Of a stretch of DNA of 22,829 nucleotides, positions 14,801 through 22,657 are shown one piece after another (the first letter of the stretch is position 1; each line of letters starts with the position of its first letter). The position numbers and the translations under genes were made by a program. The notes below the pieces were generated by a model that saw only the letters and a list, made by a program, of their open reading frames with translations, was not told where the DNA came from and did not search any database. Source of the DNA: a virus; IMG/VR virus record IMGVR_UViG_3300020185_000274, positions 1 through 22,829 of that record; one strand, given 5' to 3'.

Positions 14801-17800
14801 AAGAACTGGTCTTGCTTCTGGTATTGTAGTTAAACAACATATCTTAGAAAGACAAAAATATCCTACACCACAAGCAGAATGGACTAGACCTGAATATACA
14901 GGCTCTATTGGTTCTACTCCTGCTTTACTCGATGGTGCTAGATATTACGAAGCATCTACAGATTTTGAATCAAACCCTATAGTAACAGTAGAAGGTGGTG
15001 CTGGTGGTTCTGTAAACGAATTTAATGTGCCTGTAGGATTTTTAAGAGCTGTAGATACATCGATGCCCTCAACATCACTTAGTACTACCCCTACTACTTT
15101 ATTTAAAAACGGTACTATAGTTAATGGAACTATTTCTAATAATGGGGTAGCTATATCTCCTAAAGGTATAATAGAAAATACAGGTAAGTTTACAATAGAT
15201 TCAAACTATACATTTAAAGGAGATATCAATGTAGAAGTTAAAAACTCAACCACCCAAAGAACAATGGTGTTAGAGTTAGTAGAAGATAATAATGGTATTG
15301 TAAGTTCAATACAAAAATTAGTCCCTATTACTACAGGTGCTACTTACACTTCACTTACTCTTACTAATTGTATTTTTGAAGCTGGGAAAACTTATTATTT
15401 TCAACTTAAAACTACTACAGGTACTACTAATATTACAGGTGTTACAAGAGTTAATTTTGTTCAACAAGACGCACCTTTAACATTTAGATCAGGTCAAATG
15501 TATAGTGAGGTAATTAAAACCCCATTAGGAGATGTTACTGAAACTGTATCTAATAGTCATGAGTTTTATGATGGTGAGTTTAGTGGTTCCGCAGTATTAA
15601 TTACAAACGGTGAATTAAATCCCGAGTGTGATACATTTAAAGAAGCACCTACCACAGAAGTCATCTACAACCTTTCAGGCTCATTTGAAACTACTACTTG
15701 GAATTTCCTAAATAAAATAGGGGGAGCTGACTACCAGTTAACTAATGCGGCTTCGGGTTTAGGTAAAATATATGCCAACTGGCAACTAGTTAAAACTGAA
15801 TCAGCTACACGACAATTAGCTCAAGGTACAAACTATTACTTTAAAATAGTAGGATTTGGTATCAAAATTCCTAATTCTTTAAATGGAGTAAATATAGAAG
15901 ACTATATAGTTCCTTCTAAAAAAATTAAAATTTTAGATGCTAACTTTACTCCTTCTAATTTTACAACAACAGGTTGGTCTGTAGCTGGTAAACAAGTAAC
16001 AGGACAAACATCTGGTGATTTTACTCTTATCCCAACCTCAGTACAAAAACGTCAAGCATATCCTAGTGTTGCGGTAGGTGGTGAATATTTTTATGTTGAA
16101 ACTGAACCCTCAGATCTAACATTTAAATTTTTCGTAGATGTATTCGATCCTGCAGGTGATGTAGATGATATAACAGTAGCGGCTAAAGGAGCATTAAACA
16201 CTATATTTGAACCATTTGTTCCTCAAACATTCCAAAATAGTGATTGTAACCCATTGGTTAATAATGCTACAGATATTACTCCATCATTAGTATACTATGA
16301 TGTTGACTATGCTAATAATCCTAATGTAGCAGTTAATTTTGGGGTTATTATGTCGGGTTCTGCTCCTAAAGCAAAAATTCAAGATTTCAATTACCATTCT
16401 AACAGAAGTATTATCCCACGTTATCAAGGCTCTAAAAATACATCTAATGATTATAATGTTTTAGATGGTGCTATTGATGCTACTCAAGCCCTATTTGGTT
16501 ATTTCAATTGGGTAGGAGGTACTTCACCTGAATGGGGTAATGGTTTAGAAGATCGTAGTGTAGCTAATTTAAGGTTCCTTTTAGATGTTAATGGTAAAAT
16601 AATCAAACCAATAGCAGATTCTAAAGGTATAAATCAAGGTATAGTTGAAAATAACTTTACAGAAGGTAAAATTGCTACCTTAGCATTCGATGATGAAACC
16701 GGATCATCAGCGGCATTCTCTAATCTATTAGGAGACCATACAATTTTCAAAAGTGGAAAAGATGTTGTTCCTATTATATACTCACAAACAGAAAGTATTT
16801 CAAATGTTAGTCCTGGTGGTTACACAGGTTCTCTAACATTTGGTCAAGGTGATCAAAATGAAGATACATCAATAGATGATTATAGATTAAGAGCCTTCTC
16901 AGATGCCAGCCAACTTTTAAGTAATGATAACACAGATGTAGAATTTGGATACGAACAATATTTAGGAGACTCAGGTTCTTTTACTTCAGATACAACATAT
17001 TCAAACACATCTACAGGTGCTGGGGACCAACCTAATGAATTAGGGATTACATTAGAATTTAAAGCCTATCTACAACCCCAATTTGCAACTGGGACTTGGG
17101 CTAATACCGAAGTTGTTTTCCAATTTAAGAAAAATTCAACTTTAGTAGGAAATTCTGTTACATTAAGGTTTGATAGTTACGATGGTGTATTTTTATCATA
17201 CTTTGATAGTAATGTAGATTCAAATGATGATATTAAATTAGTAGCAACAGCAGTTGATTATGATCAAGGGGGTACCCCAGTACTTCAAAACACTTCCTTC
17301 TTTAAAGTATTCCAAACCCCTCCACCAGGAACTGGTGCTGTGGGACCTGGGCTATCAGGTACTCCTAATTATTGGATAAAAGGGGGAAACCTAAACCAAC
17401 CAGGATCAGAAAGGATACAACCTAATGCTTTAGGTCCTGTATACGGTCAAAAACAAGAAGATATAACTGGTAGTGGGTTCTTTGGTATTACAAATGATTT
17501 TTTACTTCAAGTAGGAGATGAATTCAGATTCCAAGGTACAGAAACCCAAACTTATAGAATTATAGAAGTAGATGAATCAACAACTCCTCCTACTTTTATA
17601 GTAGATAGATACGTTAATCTTACTAATACTGAAATGGACTGGTTCTTAGTTAGAAGATATATAGATAATCCTGCTAATATTATATTAGAGGTAGACAAAC
17701 CAGCTGGAGGCACTTCACCAGGTATTTTAAAACCACAATACTTATCTAGAAATGCTGAAGATAATATTGACACTATTTTAGAACAATTAAGAAGGGACTC

Positions 17801-17810
17801 GCTAATTTAA
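11796..17810 (+). CDS. Giant virion structural protein (2004 aa) with LamG-like domain
   Basis: This is the largest gene in the window. Approximate layout: residues 1-440 beta-rich (DYVEFFVYSLNN, YYISEISSNRTEIRLDS); 445-575 helical, containing GVSKDLVAQVLRDMGVKLYQ and RIYHNLPYLLKSKGTVAGLR with TSYGIPDTILRTSEFGGKD; 585-805 a concanavalin/LamG-like sandwich (QTLQFRFKLP, QIAIGLDYYG, WWSVMLTKEGSGLFTLYAG, GSYQEIRYFDQAISESVF); 930-1025 a conserved helical module (IGHFNIGDYIGDP, YIRLIKFFDNSLFKMVKDFV, LASGIVVKQHILERQKYP); 1100-1800 beta modules, one with HEFYDGEFSGSAV; then a Gly/Pro-rich stretch and a C-terminal domain. The size and position after gp6 suit a large wedge protein (gp7 in T4 is about half as long) fused to tail-fibre-like modules. 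No enzyme motif was seen. The LamG-like part may bind host glycans. Confidence 0.75.
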   Translation: MADQTNIIPLNPNSFSSEVYSPQDESLITSLTEDNSYDLTTDYVEFFVYSLNNSIAAPSGNDGTFSNYRVIDNELYVDPEVDTNRLGISTGTVNTLYNFFRKRLSSSPQSTYYISEISSNRTEIRLDSNIISRANIIASTNEFISYREQDETFPDFYINLGSNKLYIANNILLDTDNTVLIKLYEPLPPEVQTKTSLWVVEKISEGLAYRVEFPTTVQLPTAQQFTIQGPNFNLASKGELNNSTDNITLDGFTSPNSQSENQVNSFFNDPSVSISVNYSNFGEFVNFSSAKSRIENFWYKVSLIESSSALLSVIENTTTGTYNGISTTSLNAVISDTITNFDNYEYYLYFESSSDTYPKSNTEPPYENVSTGSAAAIAWYDNKITEAENYDDLNQDWIYYSTPEYIRDDSDNSQYLNFTNMVGQFVDDNIWVYLKDTTNKWDADNRINAGVSKDLVAQVLRDMGVKLYQNNFSSTDLYSAFLGFTDSGSLFPFPNMTGSLPTPSGYEYISNFISSSDEAIPLDDINKRIYKRIYHNLPYLLKSKGTVAGLRTLITSYGIPDTILRTSEFGGKDRNNVNDWDLWKHQFNYQYNTLETGFVTSSWNQNTDWSNPSPQTLQFRFKLPKSGSNAVDNAENLSQQVLWSLDTSPQIAIGLDYYGDGFTSGSYSGSVPSQSFEYANLAFTTDGFATTSSIYLPFFNGEWWSVMLTKEGSGLFTLYAGDKIYNGNDGSQIGFFESTSVAINPNDWDRANNSYFPTDRRGAIGPYEAFSGSYQEIRYFDQAISESVFKDYVMNPQSSEGNRINGSANQLSFRASLGGELYTGSESIHPKVSYQTPQPSFTGDVSNFTVVNPEDRTFTVNREWVFYDSPAVGIKNRNTDKIKRQDLVLPSGDTLSNQKSIQQKSYTTDDYTNNLNLLEVAFSPQNQINDDIISQIGHFNIGDYIGDPRLVSSSADTYPSLVGLSKEYFEKYTSSYDVYDYIRLIKFFDNSLFKMVKDFVPSRTGLASGIVVKQHILERQKYPTPQAEWTRPEYTGSIGSTPALLDGARYYEASTDFESNPIVTVEGGAGGSVNEFNVPVGFLRAVDTSMPSTSLSTTPTTLFKNGTIVNGTISNNGVAISPKGIIENTGKFTIDSNYTFKGDINVEVKNSTTQRTMVLELVEDNNGIVSSIQKLVPITTGATYTSLTLTNCIFEAGKTYYFQLKTTTGTTNITGVTRVNFVQQDAPLTFRSGQMYSEVIKTPLGDVTETVSNSHEFYDGEFSGSAVLITNGELNPECDTFKEAPTTEVIYNLSGSFETTTWNFLNKIGGADYQLTNAASGLGKIYANWQLVKTESATRQLAQGTNYYFKIVGFGIKIPNSLNGVNIEDYIVPSKKIKILDANFTPSNFTTTGWSVAGKQVTGQTSGDFTLIPTSVQKRQAYPSVAVGGEYFYVETEPSDLTFKFFVDVFDPAGDVDDITVAAKGALNTIFEPFVPQTFQNSDCNPLVNNATDITPSLVYYDVDYANNPNVAVNFGVIMSGSAPKAKIQDFNYHSNRSIIPRYQGSKNTSNDYNVLDGAIDATQALFGYFNWVGGTSPEWGNGLEDRSVANLRFLLDVNGKIIKPIADSKGINQGIVENNFTEGKIATLAFDDETGSSAAFSNLLGDHTIFKSGKDVVPIIYSQTESISNVSPGGYTGSLTFGQGDQNEDTSIDDYRLRAFSDASQLLSNDNTDVEFGYEQYLGDSGSFTSDTTYSNTSTGAGDQPNELGITLEFKAYLQPQFATGTWANTEVVFQFKKNSTLVGNSVTLRFDSYDGVFLSYFDSNVDSNDDIKLVATAVDYDQGGTPVLQNTSFFKVFQTPPPGTGAVGPGLSGTPNYWIKGGNLNQPGSERIQPNALGPVYGQKQEDITGSGFFGITNDFLLQVGDEFRFQGTETQTYRIIEVDESTTPPTFIVDRYVNLTNTEMDWFLVRRYIDNPANIILEVDKPAGGTSPGILKPQYLSRNAEDNIDTILEQLRRDSLI

Positions 17811-17843
17811 ACTATAATTTGGCGTAAAATTAAAACTAACATA

Positions 17844-17851
17844 TATTTATA
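17844..17851 (+). promoter_or_regulatory. Candidate late promoter element (TATTTATA) before the 218-residue virion gene
   Basis: ATATATTTATAA contains the core at 17844-17851, 17 nt before the ATG at 17869, within the 58-bp gap that follows the giant gene. No hairpin terminator is visible in this gap. Confidence 0.55.
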
Positions 17852-17868
17852 ATAAACAACATTAGAAA

Positions 17869-18525
17869 ATGGGATATTTAAATAATTCAGTAGTAACAGT
17901 AGATGCTATCCTTACAACAAGAGGTAGACAACTGTTAGCTCAAAATGACGGTTCATTCGTAATCACTCAATTTGCACTAGCAGATGATGAGATTGATTAT
18001 ACATTGTATAACCCAACTCACCCCTCAGGCTCAGCTTACTACGGTCAAGCAATCGAAGGTATGCCTTTATTAGAAGCATTCCCGAACGAGACACAAATCA
18101 TGAAGTACAAGTTAACTACTTTACCTCGTGGTACTGCTAAAATGCCTATCCTAGATGTTGGTTACACTAATATTGTAATTAAACAAGGTGCTTCATTAGC
18201 AATTACTCCTCAAACATTAAATTACCTAGGTGGTAACCAATCTGAGACCTCAGGTTATACTGCTACAATTTCTGATGTTAGATTATTTAATACGTTTGAG
18301 GGAGTAGGTATTAATACAGCAGATGCAACTGCTCTAAATGCTTCAACTACTACACTAGGTACTAATGTATCTAAAACTGTAGTAGGTACTACTATTAACT
18401 TAACTGCAACTACTGTAAATACATTGTTTGGTTCAAATACTCAACTTCAAGCTACTTTGGTGATTGAAGGTAGAGACTCAGGAGCAAGAATCCAGGTACC
18501 AGTAACAGTAACTAAAGTATCCTAA
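17869..18525 (+). CDS. Virion structural protein (218 aa), probably abundant
   Basis: The product begins MGYLNNSVVTVDAILTTRGR and continues with QLLAQNDGSFVITQFALADD, a compact pattern that I associate with structural proteins of marine T4-like phages. The C-terminal ~100 residues are Thr/Ala/Asn-rich and beta (TVVGTTINLTATTVNTLFG...LVIEGRDSGARIQVPVTV), like an immunoglobulin-type domain. It has no cysteines. It is the first gene after its own TATTTATA element and an untranslated leader (AATAAACAACATTAGAAA) without Shine-Dalgarno, an arrangement that suits a strongly expressed late gene. Codons are rather uniform. It lies 10 nt before the next virion gene. Its place in the particle (tail, neck or fibre) is not decided by the sequence. 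Confidence 0.7.
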   Translation: MGYLNNSVVTVDAILTTRGRQLLAQNDGSFVITQFALADDEIDYTLYNPTHPSGSAYYGQAIEGMPLLEAFPNETQIMKYKLTTLPRGTAKMPILDVGYTNIVIKQGASLAITPQTLNYLGGNQSETSGYTATISDVRLFNTFEGVGINTADATALNASTTTLGTNVSKTVVGTTINLTATTVNTLFGSNTQLQATLVIEGRDSGARIQVPVTVTKVS

Positions 18526-18535
18526 AACCTAGATT

Positions 18536-19555
18536 ATGTCATTTAAAGCATTCGAACAAGACGATTTTGTAGTATCAGCTGATAGTATTACCGCTGGCTT
18601 ATGGACAGGTAACTCACCTGAACTTATTACATTCTTTACTTCATCTACCCAAGTAGCATCTTCTAATGGTGATTACTACATTAATGTATTTAATTCTGCT
18701 TCATTAACAGATATCCAATTTGCAATTGCTTATGGTGATGTTGATGGTAGTGGTTCTATAGAATACGATAGTGCAGTACCAGGGAAATCTCCTTCTTCTA
18801 CAACTTATGGTCAATACCGTACTTTAGTACTAGGAGATGAATTAGCAGAATTTACTTTTGGTGGTGTAACCGCTCCAAACTTCTATGCAATCTCAGTAGA
18901 TAGAAATAGATATAAAGGAGGTTTATTCCCGGGTTCAACAACCCTAGATTTAACTGTAGGTGCTAATACAATTTCTCTTACAGATAATTCTCAAGTTGCA
19001 ACAACAGTAGAATTTAATGATGCTGGTAGAGTATACCAATTAGTATCGGGTTCAGCAGGTACAGTATTTGATACTACTTCAACAGGTGGTGGTATTAATG
19101 GCTACTCAGCCTCAGGCTCATACGGTTTATTCTTACCAGATATCGCTACTTATATTCTAAACCCATCAGCATTAGATGCGGCAGTAGCAGACGGTGGTAT
19201 TTTATTAGGTACAACTAGAGGAGATAATGTTGATAGTGAAAATGCTGGTAGATTATACGATGCAATTGTAGACGGTGCTTCATTTACAGCAAATTCAGAA
19301 GAAACAATTACTTCCGATTTTATATTTGTAAGACCAAGAAGTTCAGAATTTAACTACTCAGAAAACCCATCATTTATCTCAGGTTCAACTGGTGAAGTAT
19401 TATACAGCTCATTTATTAATAATCCTACAACTTATGTAACAACAGTAGGTTTATATAATAATGCTAGTGAATTGTTAGCAGTAGCTAAATTATCCACTCC
19501 ATTAGAGAAAGATTTTACAAAAGAAGCTCTTATTAGAGTTAAGCTAGACTTCTAA
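18536..19555 (+). CDS. Virion structural protein, paralogue A (339 aa)
   Basis: This beta-rich protein shares its overall plan with the next gene product. Shared blocks are: N-terminus F+xFxxxDxxV; a central FYAISVDRNRYKGGLFPGS (about 116-134), matching AAFSIPSRLFGDYIQPNS in the neighbour; and a C-terminal block SEFNYSENPSFISGS...YVTTVGLYNNASELLAVAKL (about 268-325), closely matched in the neighbour. A DVDGSGSIE stretch (68-76) looks like a calcium-loop pattern, though it may be only a turn in a Gly/Ser-rich protein. YGLFLPDIATYILNPSALDA (about 196-215) is a further recognisable stretch. Proteins with these blocks are known to me from marine T4-like phages as virion proteins. Its function is unnamed. 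Confidence 0.75.
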   Translation: MSFKAFEQDDFVVSADSITAGLWTGNSPELITFFTSSTQVASSNGDYYINVFNSASLTDIQFAIAYGDVDGSGSIEYDSAVPGKSPSSTTYGQYRTLVLGDELAEFTFGGVTAPNFYAISVDRNRYKGGLFPGSTTLDLTVGANTISLTDNSQVATTVEFNDAGRVYQLVSGSAGTVFDTTSTGGGINGYSASGSYGLFLPDIATYILNPSALDAAVADGGILLGTTRGDNVDSENAGRLYDAIVDGASFTANSEETITSDFIFVRPRSSEFNYSENPSFISGSTGEVLYSSFINNPTTYVTTVGLYNNASELLAVAKLSTPLEKDFTKEALIRVKLDF

Positions 19556-19560
19556 AATGA

Positions 19561-20460
19561 ATGGCAGCCTACAAACAATTTTTATCATCTGATGTAATTG
19601 TTACCCCATTTGAGGTTAACAAAGGGTTTACTTTTCCTTCATCTGAATTTACAGATAGCGATGTAAATATAGATCGTTTTGAAGGAGTAAATAATACTCT
19701 TATAAACAACTTTTCTAAAACTGGTAACAATAATGCCCAGTATAAAGTATTAATATATAGTTCTATTAAAGAATTATATTATTCTAACTTTACAACCTCT
19801 AGTTACGGCTCAGAACCAGTCTCAGCATCATTACTTCCAGGAGAAACACCTGAAGGTAATGTACTTAGAGGTCCCTCTAACTCTGTAGGTAGATATGAAA
19901 ATTATCTCCAATCTACTTTAACCCAATCTAGATTTATCCCTACAGGCTCTGGAAATAAAATTGCTGCATTTTCAATTCCATCACGCCTATTTGGGGATTA
20001 TATTCAACCTAACTCATTTATTTGGGAAGATAATACTAATAATGTTACTTTTACTGATGATGGTGAAGGTAATCTCATCTCAGGTAGTACAGTAGTAGGT
20101 AACATTATTTATCCTCATGGGATGGCAGTTATTACTAACCAAGATTTTACAATGGCTAACTTAGTTAGTGCTACAAATGTAACTTGTTCATTCTCTAGTT
20201 CATTAAAAATATTTGAGACTCAATACAAAGCAACAATAAGCGAGTTCGAATATAATTTCTCACAAAACCCATCTATTATTTCAGGCTCAACAGATGGTTC
20301 AGTATACGATTTTACAACAGGTAGTTTCTTTCAACCTTATGTTACTACAGTAGGATTATATAATGAGGCTCAAGAGTTATTAGCGGTAGGAAAATTATCA
20401 CAACCCTACCCATTATCTCGTACAACAGATACGACATTCTACATTAATATAGATAGATAA
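19561..20460 (+). CDS. Virion structural protein, paralogue B (299 aa)
   Basis: This 299-residue protein starts 5 nt after paralogue A. It has AYKQFLSSDVIVTPFEVNKG at the N-terminus, VGRYENYLQSTLTQSRFI (about 108-125), AAFSIPSRLFGDYIQPNSFI (about 135-155) and IIYPHGMAVITNQDF (about 182-196). It ends with SEFEYNFSQNPSIISGSTDG and YVTTVGLYNEAQELLAVGKL (about 226-285), nearly the same block as the end of paralogue A. It is beta-rich, without cysteine-pair or enzyme motifs. The shared ends suggest a common attachment surface or mixed oligomer in the virion. The exact position in the particle is unknown. Confidence 0.75.
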   Translation: MAAYKQFLSSDVIVTPFEVNKGFTFPSSEFTDSDVNIDRFEGVNNTLINNFSKTGNNNAQYKVLIYSSIKELYYSNFTTSSYGSEPVSASLLPGETPEGNVLRGPSNSVGRYENYLQSTLTQSRFIPTGSGNKIAAFSIPSRLFGDYIQPNSFIWEDNTNNVTFTDDGEGNLISGSTVVGNIIYPHGMAVITNQDFTMANLVSATNVTCSFSSSLKIFETQYKATISEFEYNFSQNPSIISGSTDGSVYDFTTGSFFQPYVTTVGLYNEAQELLAVGKLSQPYPLSRTTDTTFYINIDR

Positions 20461-20464
20461 AATT

Positions 20465-20920
20465 ATGAATTGGTTATACAAAGGCGAGGAAATGTCCTCA
20501 ATAGAGGATTTCCCTACCTCAACTTTCGGTTTTACTTATAGAATAGTCCATACCCCAAGTGATAAGGCTTATATAGGTAAAAAAGTCCTACAATTTACTC
20601 GTAAAGCTAAATTAACTAAAAAAGATTTAGCATTATATGAAGGTACTAAAGGACGTAAACCCTCATTTAAAAAGATAACTAAAGAATCTGATTGGAAAGA
20701 ATATTGGGGTTCAAATAAATATCTTTTAGAACTATTAAAGACTGAACCTAGAGAAAACTTCAAACGTGAAATTTTAGCTTTGGCTCCTAATAAAAAGTTA
20801 TTAACTTACGAAGAGACAAAAGCGTTATTCGTATATCAAGTGTTAGAAAAACCCGAAGAGTTCTTCAACGATAATATTTTAGGTAAGTTTTACACAAAAG
20901 ACTTTGATTTCCAAGAATAG
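20465..20920 (+). CDS. SegE-like GIY-YIG domain protein (putative endonuclease)
   Basis: This 151-residue protein has a GIY-YIG-type core near the N-terminus: FGFTYRIVHT (21-30) supplies the first strand with FTY in place of GIY, and KAYIGKK (34-40) supplies YIG. In classical GIY-YIG nucleases an Arg follows the second motif; here Lys39/Lys40 occupy that place. The later WKEYWGSNKYLLE, NFKREIL, a Glu near 116/117 and NDNI (135-138) fit the pattern of the SegE-like phage family. Members include homing endonucleases of T4-like phages, but many are single-domain proteins of unproven activity. It lies between virion and replication genes without its own promoter element. Nuclease activity is plausible, not certain. 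Confidence 0.7.
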   Translation: MNWLYKGEEMSSIEDFPTSTFGFTYRIVHTPSDKAYIGKKVLQFTRKAKLTKKDLALYEGTKGRKPSFKKITKESDWKEYWGSNKYLLELLKTEPRENFKREILALAPNKKLLTYEETKALFVYQVLEKPEEFFNDNILGKFYTKDFDFQE

Positions 20921-20940
20921 GGTTGTATATTCACCCTTAT

Positions 20941-21867
20941 ATGGTAAATCATTTATTAGTAAACATAGTTAACTCCGTTCTAGGAGCGGGTAAAGCTACA
21001 GCTAGAGGTAATCAAGCGTACCACTGTCCGTTTTGCCATCACTCTAAACCTAAATTAGAGGTTAATTTTACTGATGGTCAAAAGAATCCTTGGCATTGTT
21101 GGGTATGTAATAAAAAAGGTACAAATCTAGTTACCTTACTAAAACAAGCTAAAGCCCCAGCTGAAAAAATAGCTGAAATTAAAAAACACGTCTCTTACAA
21201 AGATTACAGAAGTAATACTAAAAAAGTAGAGGCAATCCACCTACCAAAAGAGTTTAAAGCATTTACAGATATATCTAAAGGTGATATGACTGGTAGACAA
21301 GCATTAGCTTATCTAAAACGTCGTAACGTAACTAAAGCGGATATATTGCGCTACAATATTGGTTATTGCGATGGCGGTGTCTATGATAAGATGATTATAA
21401 TACCGTCGTATTCCCACGAAGGTTCCCTAAATTATTTTGTGGCTCGTAATTTCAATGAACACAGCCCTGTCAAATATAAAAACCCACCAATGAGTAAAGA
21501 CACAGTTCCATTTGAACTGTTTATAAATTGGTCATCACCTTTGATTTTGGTTGAAGGTATGTTTGATGCTTTGGCAGTAAAACGAAATGCTATACCATTA
21601 TTAGGTAAGCATATCCAGAGAGAATTAATGAAAAAGATTGTTACCTCACAGGTACAAAAAATATATATAGCTTTAGATAAGGACGCGCAACAGGATGCCG
21701 TTAAGTTTTGTGAACAGTTAATGGATGAAGGTAAGGAAGTATATTTAGTAGATTTAGAAGATAAAGACCCATCGGAAATGGGATTCAAAGCTATTACTAA
21801 TCTTATCCAAAAAACAACCCCACTAGATCAATACGATTTAATGGCTAAAAAATTACAATTTGTATGA
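20941..21867 (+). CDS. gp61: DNA primase, gp61-like (zinc finger plus Toprim)
   Basis: This is a DnaG-type primase, which makes RNA primers for lagging-strand synthesis with the replicative helicase. From the ATG at 20941 it has 308 residues. The N-terminal zinc-binding domain has HCPFCHH (Cys29, Cys32) and WHCWVC (Cys53, Cys56). The Toprim core follows: LILVEGMFDALA with Glu205, then YIALDKDAQQDA with Asp246 and Asp248, and a later acidic LEDKDPSEMG. The length fits T4 gp61 (342). A TTG at 20923 would add six residues (MYIHPY); the ATG is preferred because the conserved fold begins close after it and TTG lacks any ribosome-binding sequence. Its stop overlaps the next start (ATGA). Confidence 0.88.
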   Translation: MVNHLLVNIVNSVLGAGKATARGNQAYHCPFCHHSKPKLEVNFTDGQKNPWHCWVCNKKGTNLVTLLKQAKAPAEKIAEIKKHVSYKDYRSNTKKVEAIHLPKEFKAFTDISKGDMTGRQALAYLKRRNVTKADILRYNIGYCDGGVYDKMIIIPSYSHEGSLNYFVARNFNEHSPVKYKNPPMSKDTVPFELFINWSSPLILVEGMFDALAVKRNAIPLLGKHIQRELMKKIVTSQVQKIYIALDKDAQQDAVKFCEQLMDEGKEVYLVDLEDKDPSEMGFKAITNLIQKTTPLDQYDLMAKKLQFV

Positions 21868-22643
21868 GTAAGAAAGTCCTAAAGAATTCTTACAAGCGTA
21901 TTTTGGAAGTATCATCTGATGCTAAACAAATTACAATGCCTGATTCACGTTACTATCAGCGTAATGGCGACTATTACCCATCTATCACTTATGTTCTAGG
22001 TACTTACCCAAAAGGTAAATACTTTGAAGACTGGTTGAAAAAAGTAGGATATGCCTCGGAGCACATCGTACGTAAAGCAGCTGATCAAGGTACAGAAACA
22101 CATGAGATGATCGAGGATTATCTAAATGGTAAAGAGTTAAACTTCTTATCACCTAAAGGATATCCACAATACGATACATTGGTTTGGCAGATGTTCCTTA
22201 GATTTGTTGATTTTTGGGAAGAATATAAACCTGAATTAATCGAGACCGAAGTACACTTATTCTCAGATGAGCTTAAAGTAGCAGGTACTTGTGATATGGT
22301 TTGTAAAATTGATGGTGAACTTTGGATTATCGATTTTAAAACATCTAACCACCTCCAAACAACATACGACCTTCAAACTGCGGTTTATGGCAAGTGTTAC
22401 GAGGAATGTTTTGGACATACTCCAGATCGTTATGGTGTTTTGTGGTTAAAATCTAACAAGCGTAAAGGAGCAACTGGTAAGATTCAAGGTAAAGGATGGG
22501 AGATGTACGAATCATCTCGTAGCCAAGAGGAAAATCTTGACATCTTTATGACAGTTAAAAAATTATTTGATTTAGAAAACCCAACCCACAAACCAGCATT
22601 TACTAAATTTAGAACATCTGCGCGCCGAATACTTGGAGATTAA
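21864..22643 (+). CDS. PD-(D/E)XK nuclease (RecB/Cas4-like exonuclease family)
   Basis: This 259-residue protein shows the motifs of RecB-like PD-(D/E)XK nucleases: GTETHEMIEDYL with His80, AGTCDMVCKI with Asp144, WIIDFKTS with Asp157 and Lys159, and LQTAVYGKCY with Gln171 and Tyr175 (the QxxxY motif). These residues bind the catalytic metal and DNA. There is no iron-sulphur cysteine set, so it is closer to phage single-domain exonucleases than to Cas4 or AddB. It is translationally coupled to the primase (ATGA overlap, 21864-21867), pointing to replication or recombination work such as processing DNA ends or degrading host DNA. Arg codons are mostly CGT, as in the primase. The substrate cannot be read from the sequence. 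Confidence 0.82.
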   Translation: MSKKVLKNSYKRILEVSSDAKQITMPDSRYYQRNGDYYPSITYVLGTYPKGKYFEDWLKKVGYASEHIVRKAADQGTETHEMIEDYLNGKELNFLSPKGYPQYDTLVWQMFLRFVDFWEEYKPELIETEVHLFSDELKVAGTCDMVCKIDGELWIIDFKTSNHLQTTYDLQTAVYGKCYEECFGHTPDRYGVLWLKSNKRKGATGKIQGKGWEMYESSRSQEENLDIFMTVKKLFDLENPTHKPAFTKFRTSARRILGD

Positions 22644-22657
22644 GGGAATCTTTCGTA

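Noticed and set aside
18739-18766. Calcium-binding loop (DVDGSGSIE) in virion paralogue A
   Set aside because: It resembles an EF-hand/dockerin loop, but a single Gly/Ser-rich turn in a beta protein is weak evidence and the paralogue lacks it.
21432-21788. 118-codon minus-strand reading frame
   Set aside because: It is antisense to the Toprim part of the primase, whose motifs are clear on the plus strand.
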